DNA of 64,000 bases from Leeuwenhoekiella sp. MAR_2009_132 (GCF_000687915.1 NZ_JHZY01000002.1:310001-374000), one strand, 5' to 3'. Shown: positions 26,770 to 35,827, numbered from the stretch's first letter. Program-made: numbers and translations. Notes: generated from the letters alone by a model not told the origin.

Positions 26770-26898
26770 ACAACGGTCTCGTATAAATTTCAGTTACGGT
26801 TTATTATGCGTTAATTTTCGTTTTAGCACTGACCTTAGCAATTCCGAGTGGATTCGGATGTAGTCGAATCCGCCGTAATTGCGGTTATACATTGTTGT
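26770..26898 (-). repeat. attC-like cassette site 1
   Basis: 129 bp from ACAAC (26770-26774) to GTTGT (26894-26898). The left arm ACAACGGTCTCGTATAA pairs with a right arm whose complement is ACAACAATGTATAACCGC. The CAATTACGG/CAGTTACGG pair extends the stem, and an internal stem GGATTCG/CGAATCC lies at 26850-26871. It follows the DUF4279 gene, the first cassette of array 2. Confidence 0.85.
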
Positions 26899-26908
26899 GG
26901 GTAGTAGT

Positions 26909-27406
26909 TTATTCATCGTGATAAATATCGAATACTATTTCCAGATTTCTTTCCGCAATTAACTTCATAGTTTCAGGTTTTAGAGTAAATCCTCTATTCC
27001 AATTATCCATATATCCAGCAACATCAATCCAGCTTTCATATTTGTTAGTCAAAATTTTCCATTTGTTCAAATCATTGGTGAAATTGCTCAATAATTCTTC
27101 CAGTTTGATGTTCAAATCAGTTTTATCTCGTTTAGATGTAAAATACCATTTTCCCCAATCTGTTATTCTGGATTTTTTGGCATTTCCGATTGGATGTTTT
27201 TCATAAGCATTCCACGCTTTGGTTGGTTCCGCTCCTAAAAGTTTTGTAATTTCTTTTCTGTCAAGAGATTTAGAATAGAAATTTAGTCCGACGCTAAATT
27301 CCTCAAAACCACCACCAATTTCCGCAATATGTTCCATTTCATCAGAGCTAGTATTTTCTCTAATAATTTCATTGTCGTTTTCATCAAACCACCTTGTTGA
27401 ATTCAT
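26909..27406 (-). CDS. DUF4279 protein (first gene of array 2)
   Basis: A 165-residue soluble protein of the DUF4279 family. Recognisable parts: FSVGLNFYSKSLDRKEITKLLGAEPTKAWNAYEKHP, then SRITDWGKWYFTSKRDKTDLNIKLEELLSNF and DVAGYMDNWNRGFTLKPETMKLIAERNLEIVFDIY. The family is common in scattered accessory loci and has been noted as a possible immunity or SUKH-like partner, but no function is established here. It follows platform copy 3 by 25 bases, in the first cassette position. Confidence 0.8.
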   Translation of the reverse strand: MNSTRWFDENDNEIIRENTSSDEMEHIAEIGGGFEEFSVGLNFYSKSLDRKEITKLLGAEPTKAWNAYEKHPIGNAKKSRITDWGKWYFTSKRDKTDLNIKLEELLSNFTNDLNKWKILTNKYESWIDVAGYMDNWNRGFTLKPETMKLIAERNLEIVFDIYHDE

Positions 27407-27430
27407 TTGCGATGTTTTTTTCTATTACCC

Positions 27431-27600
27431 ACAACTACTTATATCAATCCTAAATATACTGTTATTACACAATATTTCTTAAAATAATATTTTTATTCCG
27501 TGTTCAAGATACCGTTACGATCTTAGAATGTTTTACAGAATTCTGTATTCGGGGAAAAATAAACACATAAAAAAAGCGACCCTTTTTAAGGATCGCTTTT
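27431..27600 (-). repeat. Array platform, copy 3 (downstream of clpB)
   Basis: Aligns with copy 1 (17822-17998). Read on the minus strand: a terminator (AAAGCGATCC/GGGTCGCTTT, 27571-27600) closing clpB, a segment with ACAGAATTCTGT, AACGGTATC, TTATTTTAAGAAATATTGTG, TATATTTA (27451-27458) resembling a -7 box, and the cassette junction AGTTGTGGG. This is the likely entry site of array 2. Confidence 0.75.
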
Positions 27601-27624
27601 GAGGTTTTAGACAACCAGTGCTCT

Positions 27625-30228
27625 TCAGTTGTTTTCCACAAGATCATTTTGATTGCGAAAAACAAGTTCGTCATCAAAGGCATCCAGTAAAATAATACTG
27701 TCTGTGGTAATTTTACCACTCAAGATCTCTTTAGATAGTTTGTTAAGCACCTCTTTTTGTATCGTACGTTTAACCGGTCGCGCACCAAACTCGGGCTGAA
27801 AACCTTTAGTTGCCAGGTGTGCGATTGCTTCAGTGGTAGCATCTAAAGTAATACCCTGTTTGTTGAGCATTTTAGTGACTCCTTTAAGCTGTAAACTCAC
27901 AACTTTCTCGATATCTTTTCGCGTAAGCGGGGCAAACATCACAATGTCGTCTATACGGTTTATAAACTCGGGGCGTATGGTTTGTTTGAGTAAGCCCAGC
28001 ACTTCAACTTTTGCACCTTCCATCGCGGTCTCGGCATCTTTTATGGCTTCAAATTTTTCCTGTATAATATGACTTCCCATATTTGAGGTCATAATGATAA
28101 TGGTATTTTTAAAGTCTGCAAGACGGCCTTTGTTATCGGTTAAGCGCCCTTCATCAAGCACCTGTAATAAAATATTAAAGGTATCTGGGTGTGCTTTTTC
28201 AATCTCGTCTAGTAAAATCACACTGTAGGGTTTGCGACGTACGGCTTCGGTTAACTGTCCGCCTTCATCATAACCCACATATCCCGGAGGTGCACCCACA
28301 AGCCGACTCACACTGTGACGCTCCTGGTATTCACTCATATCTATACGCGTAAGGTTATTCTCATCATCAAACAGATACTCAGCCAGTGCTTTTGCAAGTT
28401 CGGTTTTACCTACACCGGTAGTCCCCAGAAATAAGAACGAACCTATAGGGCGTTTTTGATCTTGCAGGCCTGCGCGGCTTCTGCGTACCGCATCACTTAC
28501 CGCAATAATCGCTTCCTGTTGACCCACCACACGTTTGTGCAGTTCGCCTTCAAGATGCAGCAATTTCTCACGCTCACTTTGCAGCATTTTAGTCACGGGT
28601 ATACCGGTCCATTTTGCAACCACCTCGGCGATATCTTCGCTGGTAACCTCTTCTTTAATCAGTGTATTTTCTCCCTGGTTTGCCAGTGCTACCTGTAATT
28701 TTTCAAGCTCTTCCTGAGCTTCTTTGATCTTTCCGTAGCGCAGTTCTGCTACCAGACCATAATTACCTTCCCGTTCTGCTCGTTCCGCTTCAAGCTTAAA
28801 GTTTTCAATATCCTGTTTTGCATTCTGAATATTGTCAACCACTTCTTTTTCGCTTTTCCACTTGGCATTAACCTCGTTGCGCTCTTCTTTAATATTCGCT
28901 AAATCTGCGTGCAGCGCTTTTAATTTGCTCTCGTCTTTCTCGCGTTTAATCGCCTCAATTTCAATCTCGAGTTGCATTATTTTACGATCTAAAACATCAA
29001 GCTCTTCGGGTTTAGAGTTGATTTCCATACGCATTTTTGAAGCCGCTTCATCCATAAGGTCAATCGCCTTATCGGGTAAAAAACGGTTTGTGATATAGCG
29101 TTGCGAAAGCTCTACCGCCGCGATGATGGCGTTGTCTTTAATACGCACTTTGTGGTGCGTCTCATACTTCTCTTTAATTCCGCGTAAGATGGAAATTGCA
29201 GATTCGGTATCGGGTTCAAATACATTCACCTTCTGAAAACGTCGCTCTAAAGCTTTATCTTTTTCAAAATACTTCTGATACTCATCTAAAGTTGTTGCAC
29301 CTATAGCACGCAGTTCGCCACGTGCAAGAGCAGGCTTTAAAATATTTGCAGCATCCATCGCTCCCTGACCGCCACCGGCGCCCACGAGGGTGTGAATCTC
29401 ATCTATAAAGAGGACAATATCGCCAGCACTTTCGGTTACTTCTTTAATAACAGCTTTAAGGCGTTCTTCAAACTCACCTTTGTATTTTGCACCGGCAATT
29501 AAAGCCCCCATATCTAGCGCCCAGATTTGCTTTTCCTGAAGATTTTCGGGAACGTCACCGTCTATAATACGATGGGCAAGACCTTCTGCAATTGCGGTTT
29601 TACCGGTACCGGGTTCACCTACCAGAATCGGGTTATTCTTCGTTCTACGCGATAGAATTTGTAAAATTCTACGTATTTCTTCATCACGACCTATCACGGG
29701 ATCGAGCTTGCCATCACGTGCAAGTTGGTTTAAGTTCTTGGCGTATTTGCTCAAAGAGTTATAGGTTTCTTCTGCGCTTTGTGAAGTAACACGCTCTCCT
29801 TTGCGCAACTCTTCAATAGCGGCTTTAAGATGTTTTTCGGTAACGCCCTGGTCTTTTAAAATCTGACCTATTTTACTGCTCGATTTAAAAATGGCGAGTA
29901 TAAGATGTTCTAGAGAGACATACTCATCGGTCATTTTTTTAGCGATGTTTCCAGCTTCAGTTACTGTTTTAGCAGCCTCACGTGAAAGCATAAGCTCGCC
30001 GCCACTTACTTTAGGAAAACTGTTAAGCGTACTTTCTAAAATCTGTTTAAGCAGATTAATATTTACATCCAATTTTTGAAGTAAAAAGGGAGTAACATTC
30101 TCATCAACTTCAAGAATCGCTTTAAAAATATGCTCGTTCTCAATTTGCTGATGCCCATAGCCTTGAGCAAGCGCCTGGGCTTGCTGTACAGCCTCCTGAG
30201 ATTTTGTTGTAAAATTATTAAAGTTCAT
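27625..30228 (-). CDS. clpB: ATP-dependent disaggregase ClpB
   Basis: An 867-residue Hsp100 disaggregase that extracts polypeptides from aggregates together with DnaK. The N-terminal substrate domain ([22 protein letters not shown]) is followed by AAA module 1, with Walker [14 protein letters not shown] near 205-217 and the DEIH box. The coiled-coil M-domain lies at about 400-530. AAA module 2 carries Walker [13 protein letters not shown] near 607 and the DEIEKAH box. Length and order are normal. Monocistronic, with the terminator at 27571-27600. Its promoter lies in the 290 bases to 30518; no heat-shock motif is obvious there. Confidence 0.97.
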   Translation of the reverse strand: MNFNNFTTKSQEAVQQAQALAQGYGHQQIENEHIFKAILEVDENVTPFLLQKLDVNINLLKQILESTLNSFPKVSGGELMLSREAAKTVTEAGNIAKKMTDEYVSLEHLILAIFKSSSKIGQILKDQGVTEKHLKAAIEELRKGERVTSQSAEETYNSLSKYAKNLNQLARDGKLDPVIGRDEEIRRILQILSRRTKNNPILVGEPGTGKTAIAEGLAHRIIDGDVPENLQEKQIWALDMGALIAGAKYKGEFEERLKAVIKEVTESAGDIVLFIDEIHTLVGAGGGQGAMDAANILKPALARGELRAIGATTLDEYQKYFEKDKALERRFQKVNVFEPDTESAISILRGIKEKYETHHKVRIKDNAIIAAVELSQRYITNRFLPDKAIDLMDEAASKMRMEINSKPEELDVLDRKIMQLEIEIEAIKREKDESKLKALHADLANIKEERNEVNAKWKSEKEVVDNIQNAKQDIENFKLEAERAEREGNYGLVAELRYGKIKEAQEELEKLQVALANQGENTLIKEEVTSEDIAEVVAKWTGIPVTKMLQSEREKLLHLEGELHKRVVGQQEAIIAVSDAVRRSRAGLQDQKRPIGSFLFLGTTGVGKTELAKALAEYLFDDENNLTRIDMSEYQERHSVSRLVGAPPGYVGYDEGGQLTEAVRRKPYSVILLDEIEKAHPDTFNILLQVLDEGRLTDNKGRLADFKNTIIIMTSNMGSHIIQEKFEAIKDAETAMEGAKVEVLGLLKQTIRPEFINRIDDIVMFAPLTRKDIEKVVSLQLKGVTKMLNKQGITLDATTEAIAHLATKGFQPEFGARPVKRTIQKEVLNKLSKEILSGKITTDSIILLDAFDDELVFRNQNDLVENN

Positions 30229-30518
30229 TTCTTCTATTTTTTAGGCCCATTAAATGGGATTTGATGTTTGTTTCAATGCACCTTATAGATTTTAAGATTT
30301 GATCAGATTCTTAAAATTTCAGTGCTTTTGTAGATGCTATGGCAATTTATATACCAGTCGCAAAACCAGTCATAATGGCGGTTAGGCTTTGTTTTTACGC
30401 TGTCTTTTTGTCGGTATAGGTGTTTGGTTTTTCTTAATAGAAAATACCGGTATCTTTCCTTAAATTTACGCCACGCTTTTGACAACAGGCGTTAATTAAA
30501 ATTAAAAGATAAACGACG

Positions 30519-30911
30519 ATGGGTTTTTTTGATAAGTTTAAAAGTGCGAGCGATATCGCAAAAGAAGAAATAAAGGAAGTGAAGTGGATACAACTGGAGC
30601 GTCTGGAGCAACTTGACGAAATTGTAGAGATTTCTAATGCGGTGCCGGTTTTAATTTTTAAACACAGTACTACTTGTGGTATTAGCCGTATGGCATTACG
30701 CGGTTTTGAGAAGAACTACGATTACGATAAAAAAGAGATCGAACCTTATTTTTTAGATCTTAAGCAATACCGCGATATCAGCGCAGCAATTGCTACAAAA
30801 TTCAACGTGCGTCATGAGAGTCCGCAAGTGTTATTGATTAAAAATGGAGCAGCCGTTTATAATACCTCACACAGCGATATAGATGCTTCAGTATTGAAGC
30901 AAAAGATTTAA
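30519..30911 (+). CDS. ytxJ: Monothiol bacilliredoxin (BrxC/YtxJ, DUF2847)
   Basis: A 130-residue thioredoxin-fold protein. FKHSTTCGISRMALRGFE holds the single active cysteine of the TCGIS motif, which marks the monothiol bacilliredoxin YtxJ rather than dithiol thioredoxin. DLKQYRDISAAIATKFNVRHESPQVLLIKNG gives the cis-Pro strand. It removes bacillithiol from mixed disulfides, implying that this species makes bacillithiol. It is closed by the terminator at 30931-30961. Confidence 0.9.
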   Translation: MGFFDKFKSASDIAKEEIKEVKWIQLERLEQLDEIVEISNAVPVLIFKHSTTCGISRMALRGFEKNYDYDKKEIEPYFLDLKQYRDISAAIATKFNVRHESPQVLLIKNGAAVYNTSHSDIDASVLKQKI

Positions 30912-30930
30912 TAGGACCTTAATTACAAGC

Positions 30931-30961
30931 AAAAACCCGGAGCAGCGCTCCGGGTTTTTTT
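30931..30961 (+). terminator. Terminator of the bacilliredoxin gene
   Basis: CCCGGAGC (30936-30943), loop AGC and GCTCCGGG (30947-30954), with an A-run to the left and seven T to the right. Confidence 0.9.
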
Positions 30962-31078
30962 ATACCTATGAATTTTTTAAATTCGGTTGTAGTGCTATGA
31001 GAAGGCTAATTCAAATTAACAAAAAACAGATTATTTCGTTCAATAGGTAAATAGTATTAAAGTAAGTACACGTATTAT

Positions 31079-33526
31079 TTAGAACATTCCGCCACCTTCA
31101 ACTTCATTATCTTCTCTGTTTTTTCGGCGTTTAGCGCGGTATTTACTATCGCCAAAACGGTAGTTGAAGCCTGCGTAAACGGTATTGCTTTCCCAGTTAA
31201 ATTGTCCTTGTATGAGGTAGGGGTTGGTTCCGTTAAATCGCGCTTTCATCGTATTAAATACGTCATTGTAGTTTAAACTAATCGTGCCTTTACCATCAAA
31301 AACCGAATAGCGCGCGCCAACATTAGTCATAAACATCGATTTGTTTTCAAACTGAATTCCTTTATTAGGGCCTCTAAACATCGCAAAAGCTGTGAACGTT
31401 AGTTTTTTTGTCGCTGTAAAGTTGTTGATTACTCGTGCGTTGTACACCGTATTTTCAACTTCAATACGGGTTTGGGTAATATCAGATGCCGTAGGATTTT
31501 CAATAGCCGGGTCTAGTGACTCAGTAATACCGGTTTGTGTTTGATTAAATAAATCGAAACTCGCATTAATGCTCCACCAGTCTAGCGGTTTGTAGTTGCT
31601 GCTCAATTCAAAACCATAGGCAGTAGTGGAGTCAAAATTATCGTTAGTCAACACGATACGATCCAGGTTAAAGCGATCTACAAATACAGCTTGATTGATC
31701 TCATCTTCGATAATGCGGTAAAACACTCCGGCTGTAATACTTCCTTTCTCCAGAGTTCGTGTGTAGTTGGTTTCTAACGAATTTGTAAACTGCGGTCTCA
31801 GATCTACATTTCCAAATTGCGTGATTAAGGGCGAACTCCATTCGCGTATGGGATTAACCTGGCCTACGCCCGGGCGATCTATACGACGGCTGTAACTTAC
31901 CTGATACTGGTTTTTTTCTGAAGGATTAAAGGTCACGTAAGCTGAAGGGTATAATTCAAAATAATCGTTTGTAAACGCACGTACCGCATTAGTATCTGCA
32001 GCTACATGCACCTGCTCAGCTCGTAAACCGGCCTGATACGACCATTTCTCATAGTTTTTTCCGTAAGTCACATAAGCTGAATAAATATCCCGACTGTAAT
32101 CAAATTGCGTGTCTGGTGTGGGAATCAAATTTCCAGATGCATTAAACGACTGCCCGGTACTGCTGTAGGCAATATCTGTATTGAATAAAATGGCTTGAAC
32201 ACCCAACTCTAGCTTTTCACTTTCAGAAAGCGGATTCACATAATCTAAATTAAACGTGGTACGGTCTCTTTTTGTAGCTACAAAATCTTCATAGTCGGCA
32301 AGGGGAGTAGATCCTGTAAAGTCAAAAAACGTATCCTCATCTGCATCAAAGGTGTTGTAATCAGCTTCAAACTCAATATTATGACCTTCTTTTTCAAAAT
32401 CAAGTTTATAATCGAGGTTGTATTGCTGCGAGTAGTTGCTCATATCTGCGCCAAAATCCTGCATCAGATTGCGGGTCGTATCATCTGCGTAGATTATATC
32501 TATGTTACCGCCGGGCATTCCGTTAAAGCTGTTTTGAGAGGTAAAAACAGAGAGGGTATTTTTGTCATTTAAATACACATCTAAGCCCAATTTTAGCAGG
32601 TATGATTTTTGGTCATTAAGCATATCAAAATACTGGGTAGAGTTATCGCCTTCGCGAAAAATCGTCCCATAATTAGCATTCTTAGAAATGTTATTACTGT
32701 AGTTGGAGTACAGATTGAATTTGCCGTTGCGGTAATTGAGATTTAAACCGCTATTAAATTGGGCGTTTTTTTCATAGGAAAGTCCGGCACTTACATCCCC
32801 GTTAAATCCTATGTTTACATTTTTATGCAGTACGATATTGATGATTCCGCTCATTCCGTCAGGATTGTATTTTGCTGAAGGATTTGTGATTAATTCAATC
32901 TTCTTAATAGAGCTCGACGGAAGCTGTTTAAGCAACTGATCTGCCGGAATGTTAGAAAGCTTACCATCTACCATTACCTGTACGTTGCTGTTTCCGCGTA
33001 GCGTAAGTGCACCAGATTGCTGATCAAGATTTACAGAAGGAATATTATTCATTATATCTGCCGCGCTTGCTCCTGCAGTAGTCAAATCTTTACCCACGTT
33101 GATGACTTTTCGGTCTATTTGCTGCTCTATTGTGGTGCGCTCAGCAACGATGTTTACCGCATCAAGTTCTGCTGGGACAGCACTCAGTTTTATAGTGCCA
33201 AAATCACTCTGGCGATGCTCACGGTCTATTACCAGATCGCGCTGGGTGCTTTCATACCCTATAAACTGAATTTTAAGCGTGTAGATACCTTCAGGGATTT
33301 TTGAAATTTCAAAGGCACCGTCGTCATTTGTAATTCCGCCGGTAACCACATCACCCGCATTTTTACTAATTACAATGGTTGCGTAGGGTATAGGTTGATT
33401 GAGGTCTGCGTCTAGTACCACCCCACGTACGCTACCGGTAATTACCTCAGGAGGTTTAGGTTGCGCAAAAGAGAAAGTGGTAAAACTTGATAATAATAGG
33501 CATAGTAGCCAATAGCTAGGTTTCAT
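31079..33526 (-). CDS. TonB-dependent outer membrane receptor
   Basis: An 815-residue outer membrane beta-barrel with signal peptide MKPSYWLLCLLLSSFTTFSFA, then a carboxypeptidase-regulatory-like domain (GSVRGVVLDADLNQPIPYATIVISKN). A plug domain follows (ERTTIEQQIDRKVINVGKDLTTAGASAADIMNNIPSVNLDQQSGALTLRGN) and a long barrel from about 230 to the C-terminus. It has no SusC signature and no SusD neighbour, so it resembles the outer-membrane beta-barrel family proteins that bind unknown ligands. The C-terminus is basic and Gly-rich (RRKNREDNEVEGGGMF). A structured leader lies upstream at 33661-33772. Confidence 0.9.
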   Translation of the reverse strand: MKPSYWLLCLLLSSFTTFSFAQPKPPEVITGSVRGVVLDADLNQPIPYATIVISKNAGDVVTGGITNDDGAFEISKIPEGIYTLKIQFIGYESTQRDLVIDREHRQSDFGTIKLSAVPAELDAVNIVAERTTIEQQIDRKVINVGKDLTTAGASAADIMNNIPSVNLDQQSGALTLRGNSNVQVMVDGKLSNIPADQLLKQLPSSSIKKIELITNPSAKYNPDGMSGIINIVLHKNVNIGFNGDVSAGLSYEKNAQFNSGLNLNYRNGKFNLYSNYSNNISKNANYGTIFREGDNSTQYFDMLNDQKSYLLKLGLDVYLNDKNTLSVFTSQNSFNGMPGGNIDIIYADDTTRNLMQDFGADMSNYSQQYNLDYKLDFEKEGHNIEFEADYNTFDADEDTFFDFTGSTPLADYEDFVATKRDRTTFNLDYVNPLSESEKLELGVQAILFNTDIAYSSTGQSFNASGNLIPTPDTQFDYSRDIYSAYVTYGKNYEKWSYQAGLRAEQVHVAADTNAVRAFTNDYFELYPSAYVTFNPSEKNQYQVSYSRRIDRPGVGQVNPIREWSSPLITQFGNVDLRPQFTNSLETNYTRTLEKGSITAGVFYRIIEDEINQAVFVDRFNLDRIVLTNDNFDSTTAYGFELSSNYKPLDWWSINASFDLFNQTQTGITESLDPAIENPTASDITQTRIEVENTVYNARVINNFTATKKLTFTAFAMFRGPNKGIQFENKSMFMTNVGARYSVFDGKGTISLNYNDVFNTMKARFNGTNPYLIQGQFNWESNTVYAGFNYRFGDSKYRAKRRKNREDNEVEGGGMF

Positions 33527-33660
33527 AGTGTTCGATTTTGATTGATGTTTTAAATAATACTTTGCATAACATACTAGTTAAAACAAAGTACTCCGTGATT
33601 AGCGGATATAGAATAGACGAACGTGTTTGAAATCTGTTACACTTAAAATCAATTTATTTT

Positions 33661-33772
33661 AAAAAAGAAAACCCGGGATCGCTAAATCCCGGGTTTTCAA
33701 GTTTGAATGTTAGAAACTAACACTAACCATCAAAATAATTAATAAGCATTCAAACTTAGAAGTCGACTTCTA
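33661..33772 (-). ncRNA. Structured leader or small RNA with intrinsic terminator
   Basis: On the minus strand, in order: a perfect palindrome TAGAAGTCGACTTCTA (33757-33772); a stem AAGTTTGAATG/CATTCAAACTT (33699-33709 with 33747-33757); and a strong hairpin GAAAACCCGGGAT/ATCCCGGGTTTTC (33667-33698) followed by TTTTTT. It lies 135 bases upstream of the receptor gene. It could be an attenuator of that gene or a separate sRNA; sequence alone does not decide. Confidence 0.5.
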
Positions 33773-33798
33773 TACCTATAGACCGCTTGAGATAGGTA

Positions 33799-33829
33799 TT
33801 GTTACACAAGAAGTAATCATTTAACTTTG
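33799..33829 (+). promoter_or_regulatory. Bacteroidota promoter of the CoA-binding gene
   Basis: TTG (33799-33801), a 20-base spacer and TAACTTTG (33822-33829) match TTG-N17-23-TAnnTTTG. The ATG follows after four bases, so the transcript is leaderless or nearly so. Confidence 0.75.
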
Positions 33830-33833
33830 ATTT

Positions 33834-34199
33834 ATGATAACAAAGAAAACACTGGTCCTGGGCGCATCACTTAAACCCATACGATATTCATATATGGCAA
33901 TTAACCGCCTGGTGCAGAAAAAGCACCCTGTTGTAGCTCTGGGTTTGCGTGCAGGTGAAGTTGCCGGTGTATCTGTAGATACGGGTTTTCCTGATTACGA
34001 GGCTGTAGATACGGTGACCTTATACCTTAATGCTATAAATCAAAATCCGTATTATGAGTACCTCATAGGTTTAAACCCCAGGCGTATCATTTTTAACCCC
34101 GGTACCGAAAACCCGGAATTTTACAGGCTTTTAGAAGAGGCAAATATTGAGATCGACAATGCGTGTACCTTAGTTCTTTTGAGTACGAATACTTACTAA
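33834..34199 (+). CDS. CoA-binding domain protein (YccU-like)
   Basis: A 121-residue cytoplasmic protein of the CoA-binding (YccU/CoA_binding_2) family, a Rossmann fold. TLVLGASLKPIRYSYMAINRLVQKKHPVVALGLRAGEVAGV is the family N-terminus, and RRIIFNPGTENPEFYRLLEEANIEIDNACTLVLL the C-terminus. Preceded by a clear TTG/TAACTTTG promoter and a four-base leader. The last 30 bases overlap the convergent symporter gene. Function beyond CoA binding is unknown. Confidence 0.85.
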   Translation: MITKKTLVLGASLKPIRYSYMAINRLVQKKHPVVALGLRAGEVAGVSVDTGFPDYEAVDTVTLYLNAINQNPYYEYLIGLNPRRIIFNPGTENPEFYRLLEEANIEIDNACTLVLLSTNTY

Positions 34200-35615
34200 A
34201 CCTAAAAAGGTTAATAGGCCGTTGAGAATGAGAATAAAGAAGCCAAATTCAAAATCAAGATACTTCAGCGTTAGTTCGCTTATTGTATAAGCCAGAATAG
34301 GAGCGGCGACACAAACTAAGGGTACAATTTTGTCTTTTACATTCCATTTTGTAAATAAACCGAACGCATACAAGCCTAATAAAGGACCATAGGTATACCC
34401 CGCAAAAACAAAAAGTTTAGCAATCACGCTCTCATCTGCAATAATATATTTAAAACCTATAATCACCAGAATTATTAATAGGGAAGCAGCAATATGTATT
34501 CTTTTACGAATGACGATTTGCTTTGCGGCTGTGTATTTTTTTTCAATCTCTAGAATATCTATACTAAAGGAAGTCGTAAGTGCTGTAAGGGCACTGTCTG
34601 CACTAGAATAAGCAGCAGCGATAAGTCCTAAAATAAAACAAATCGCGATACCAAAACCTAATCCAGACTGGGTTGCAATAAACGGAAATAAATCATCTTT
34701 AGAAGCTTCAATCCCGTTATTGCGGGCGTAAACGGTAAGTAAAACACCTAAAGCCAAAAAGATGAGATTTACAATAGTAAGTACAATGGTAAACCAAAAC
34801 ATATTTTTCTGAGCATCTTTTAGGGTTCTGCAGGTGAGGTTTTTTTGCATCATATCCTGATCAAGACCGGTCATTACAATAGCGATAAACGCACCACTTA
34901 TAAATTGTTTAAAGAAAAAGTCTTTACTCTTCCAATCCTCAAAAAAGAACATTTGAGACATATCACTTTCTGCAATAAAATTGAAAAAAGATCCCGGAGT
35001 CAACCCTAAATCTGATGATAAGAAATATATGGCAACACCCAATGCGGTTAGCATAAATAGGGTCTGCAGCGTATCTGTCCACACAATAGTTTTTATCCCA
35101 CTTTTAAAGGTGTACAGCCAGATTAGTAAAATAGTGATGGTAACGGTCACCCAAAAAGGTACGTTCATACTGTCAAAAACCAGCAGTTGTAACACATTTG
35201 CTACCAGATATAATCTAAAACTGGCGCCTACAACGCGGCTTAACAGAAAGAAAGAAGCACCTGTTTTATAGGAGTTGATACCAAATCGACCCCCTAAATA
35301 GGCATAAATGGAGGTTAGGTTGAGTTTATAATAAAGCGGCAGCAATACTAGACCTATCACAGCATAACCTAAGGTGTAGCCTAAAACTACCTGAAAGTAG
35401 CTAAACTGTGAGGCTTCTACCCAGCCCGGAACAGATATAAACGTAACGCCAGACAGGGAGGCGCCTATCATCCCAAAGGCGACTAAATACCATGGCGATT
35501 GCTTACTGGCTTTAAAAAAATCATCGTTAGAACCTCCTTTTCCTGTAAAATAGGAAACCAGCATTAGCGTAATAAAATAGCCGGCAATGAGTAGGAGTAT
35601 GGTGGTGGGTTGCAT
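34170..35615 (-). CDS. Sodium:solute symporter (SSS family)
   Basis: A 481-residue inner membrane transporter with about 13 hydrophobic helices, starting PTTILLLIAGYFITLMLVSYF. The GGSNDDFFKASKQSPWYLVAFGMIGASLSGVTFISVPG block and the mid-protein TGLDQDMMQKNLTCRTLKDAQKN and AAYSSADSALTALTTSFSIDI blocks are typical of SSS/SLC5 proteins, the last holding sodium-site serines. The solute cannot be named. It overlaps the convergent gene by 30 bases. Confidence 0.9.
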   Translation of the reverse strand: MQPTTILLLIAGYFITLMLVSYFTGKGGSNDDFFKASKQSPWYLVAFGMIGASLSGVTFISVPGWVEASQFSYFQVVLGYTLGYAVIGLVLLPLYYKLNLTSIYAYLGGRFGINSYKTGASFFLLSRVVGASFRLYLVANVLQLLVFDSMNVPFWVTVTITILLIWLYTFKSGIKTIVWTDTLQTLFMLTALGVAIYFLSSDLGLTPGSFFNFIAESDMSQMFFFEDWKSKDFFFKQFISGAFIAIVMTGLDQDMMQKNLTCRTLKDAQKNMFWFTIVLTIVNLIFLALGVLLTVYARNNGIEASKDDLFPFIATQSGLGFGIAICFILGLIAAAYSSADSALTALTTSFSIDILEIEKKYTAAKQIVIRKRIHIAASLLIILVIIGFKYIIADESVIAKLFVFAGYTYGPLLGLYAFGLFTKWNVKDKIVPLVCVAAPILAYTISELTLKYLDFEFGFFILILNGLLTFLGLVSIRTQKN

Positions 35616-35710
35616 AAATTAGATGTAAAAATTGGAGCTGTAAAATTGCAAAACGAATATAAGGTATAAAACTTCAATTGGCATAATCTGAAAAATTTAC
35701 AAAGTAAACT

Positions 35711-35806
35711 TACCTTTGCGCAAAATCAGGACGTTCCTGAGCCTGAATTTTTGGTATTAATACAAATTCAGGAATTTAAATTCGCTGCTTTGAATGCGAA
35801 TTTTTT
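35711..35806 (+). ncRNA. Structured leader upstream of the PAP2/epimerase operon
   Basis: A TACCTTTG box (35711-35718) starts a leader of about 110 bases. It contains CCTGAATTT/AAATTCAGG (35742-35750 with 35764-35772) and AAATTCGC/GCGAATTT (35778-35785 with 35796-35803), the second followed by TTT, so it resembles a terminator 20 bases before the ATG at 35828. The -33 TTG is 30 bases away, longer than usual. Attenuation is possible but unproven. Confidence 0.4.
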
Positions 35807-35827
35807 GAAAAATAATACATTGAATTT

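Noticed and set aside
26850..26871. tRNA-like hairpin with a TTCGAATCC-type arm
   Set aside because: It lies inside the attC-like site and has no cloverleaf partner stems or anticodon loop.
15476..27600. Canonical integron with integrase
   Set aside because: No intI-like tyrosine recombinase is present and the cores (GTTGT/ACAAC) do not fit GTTRRRY/RYYYAAC. The arrays are called integron-like only.
30303..30485. A 60-residue frame between clpB and the bacilliredoxin gene
   Set aside because: Composition is tRNA-like random (many Arg, Lys, Tyr, Trp) and it has no start context. It is probably promoter DNA.
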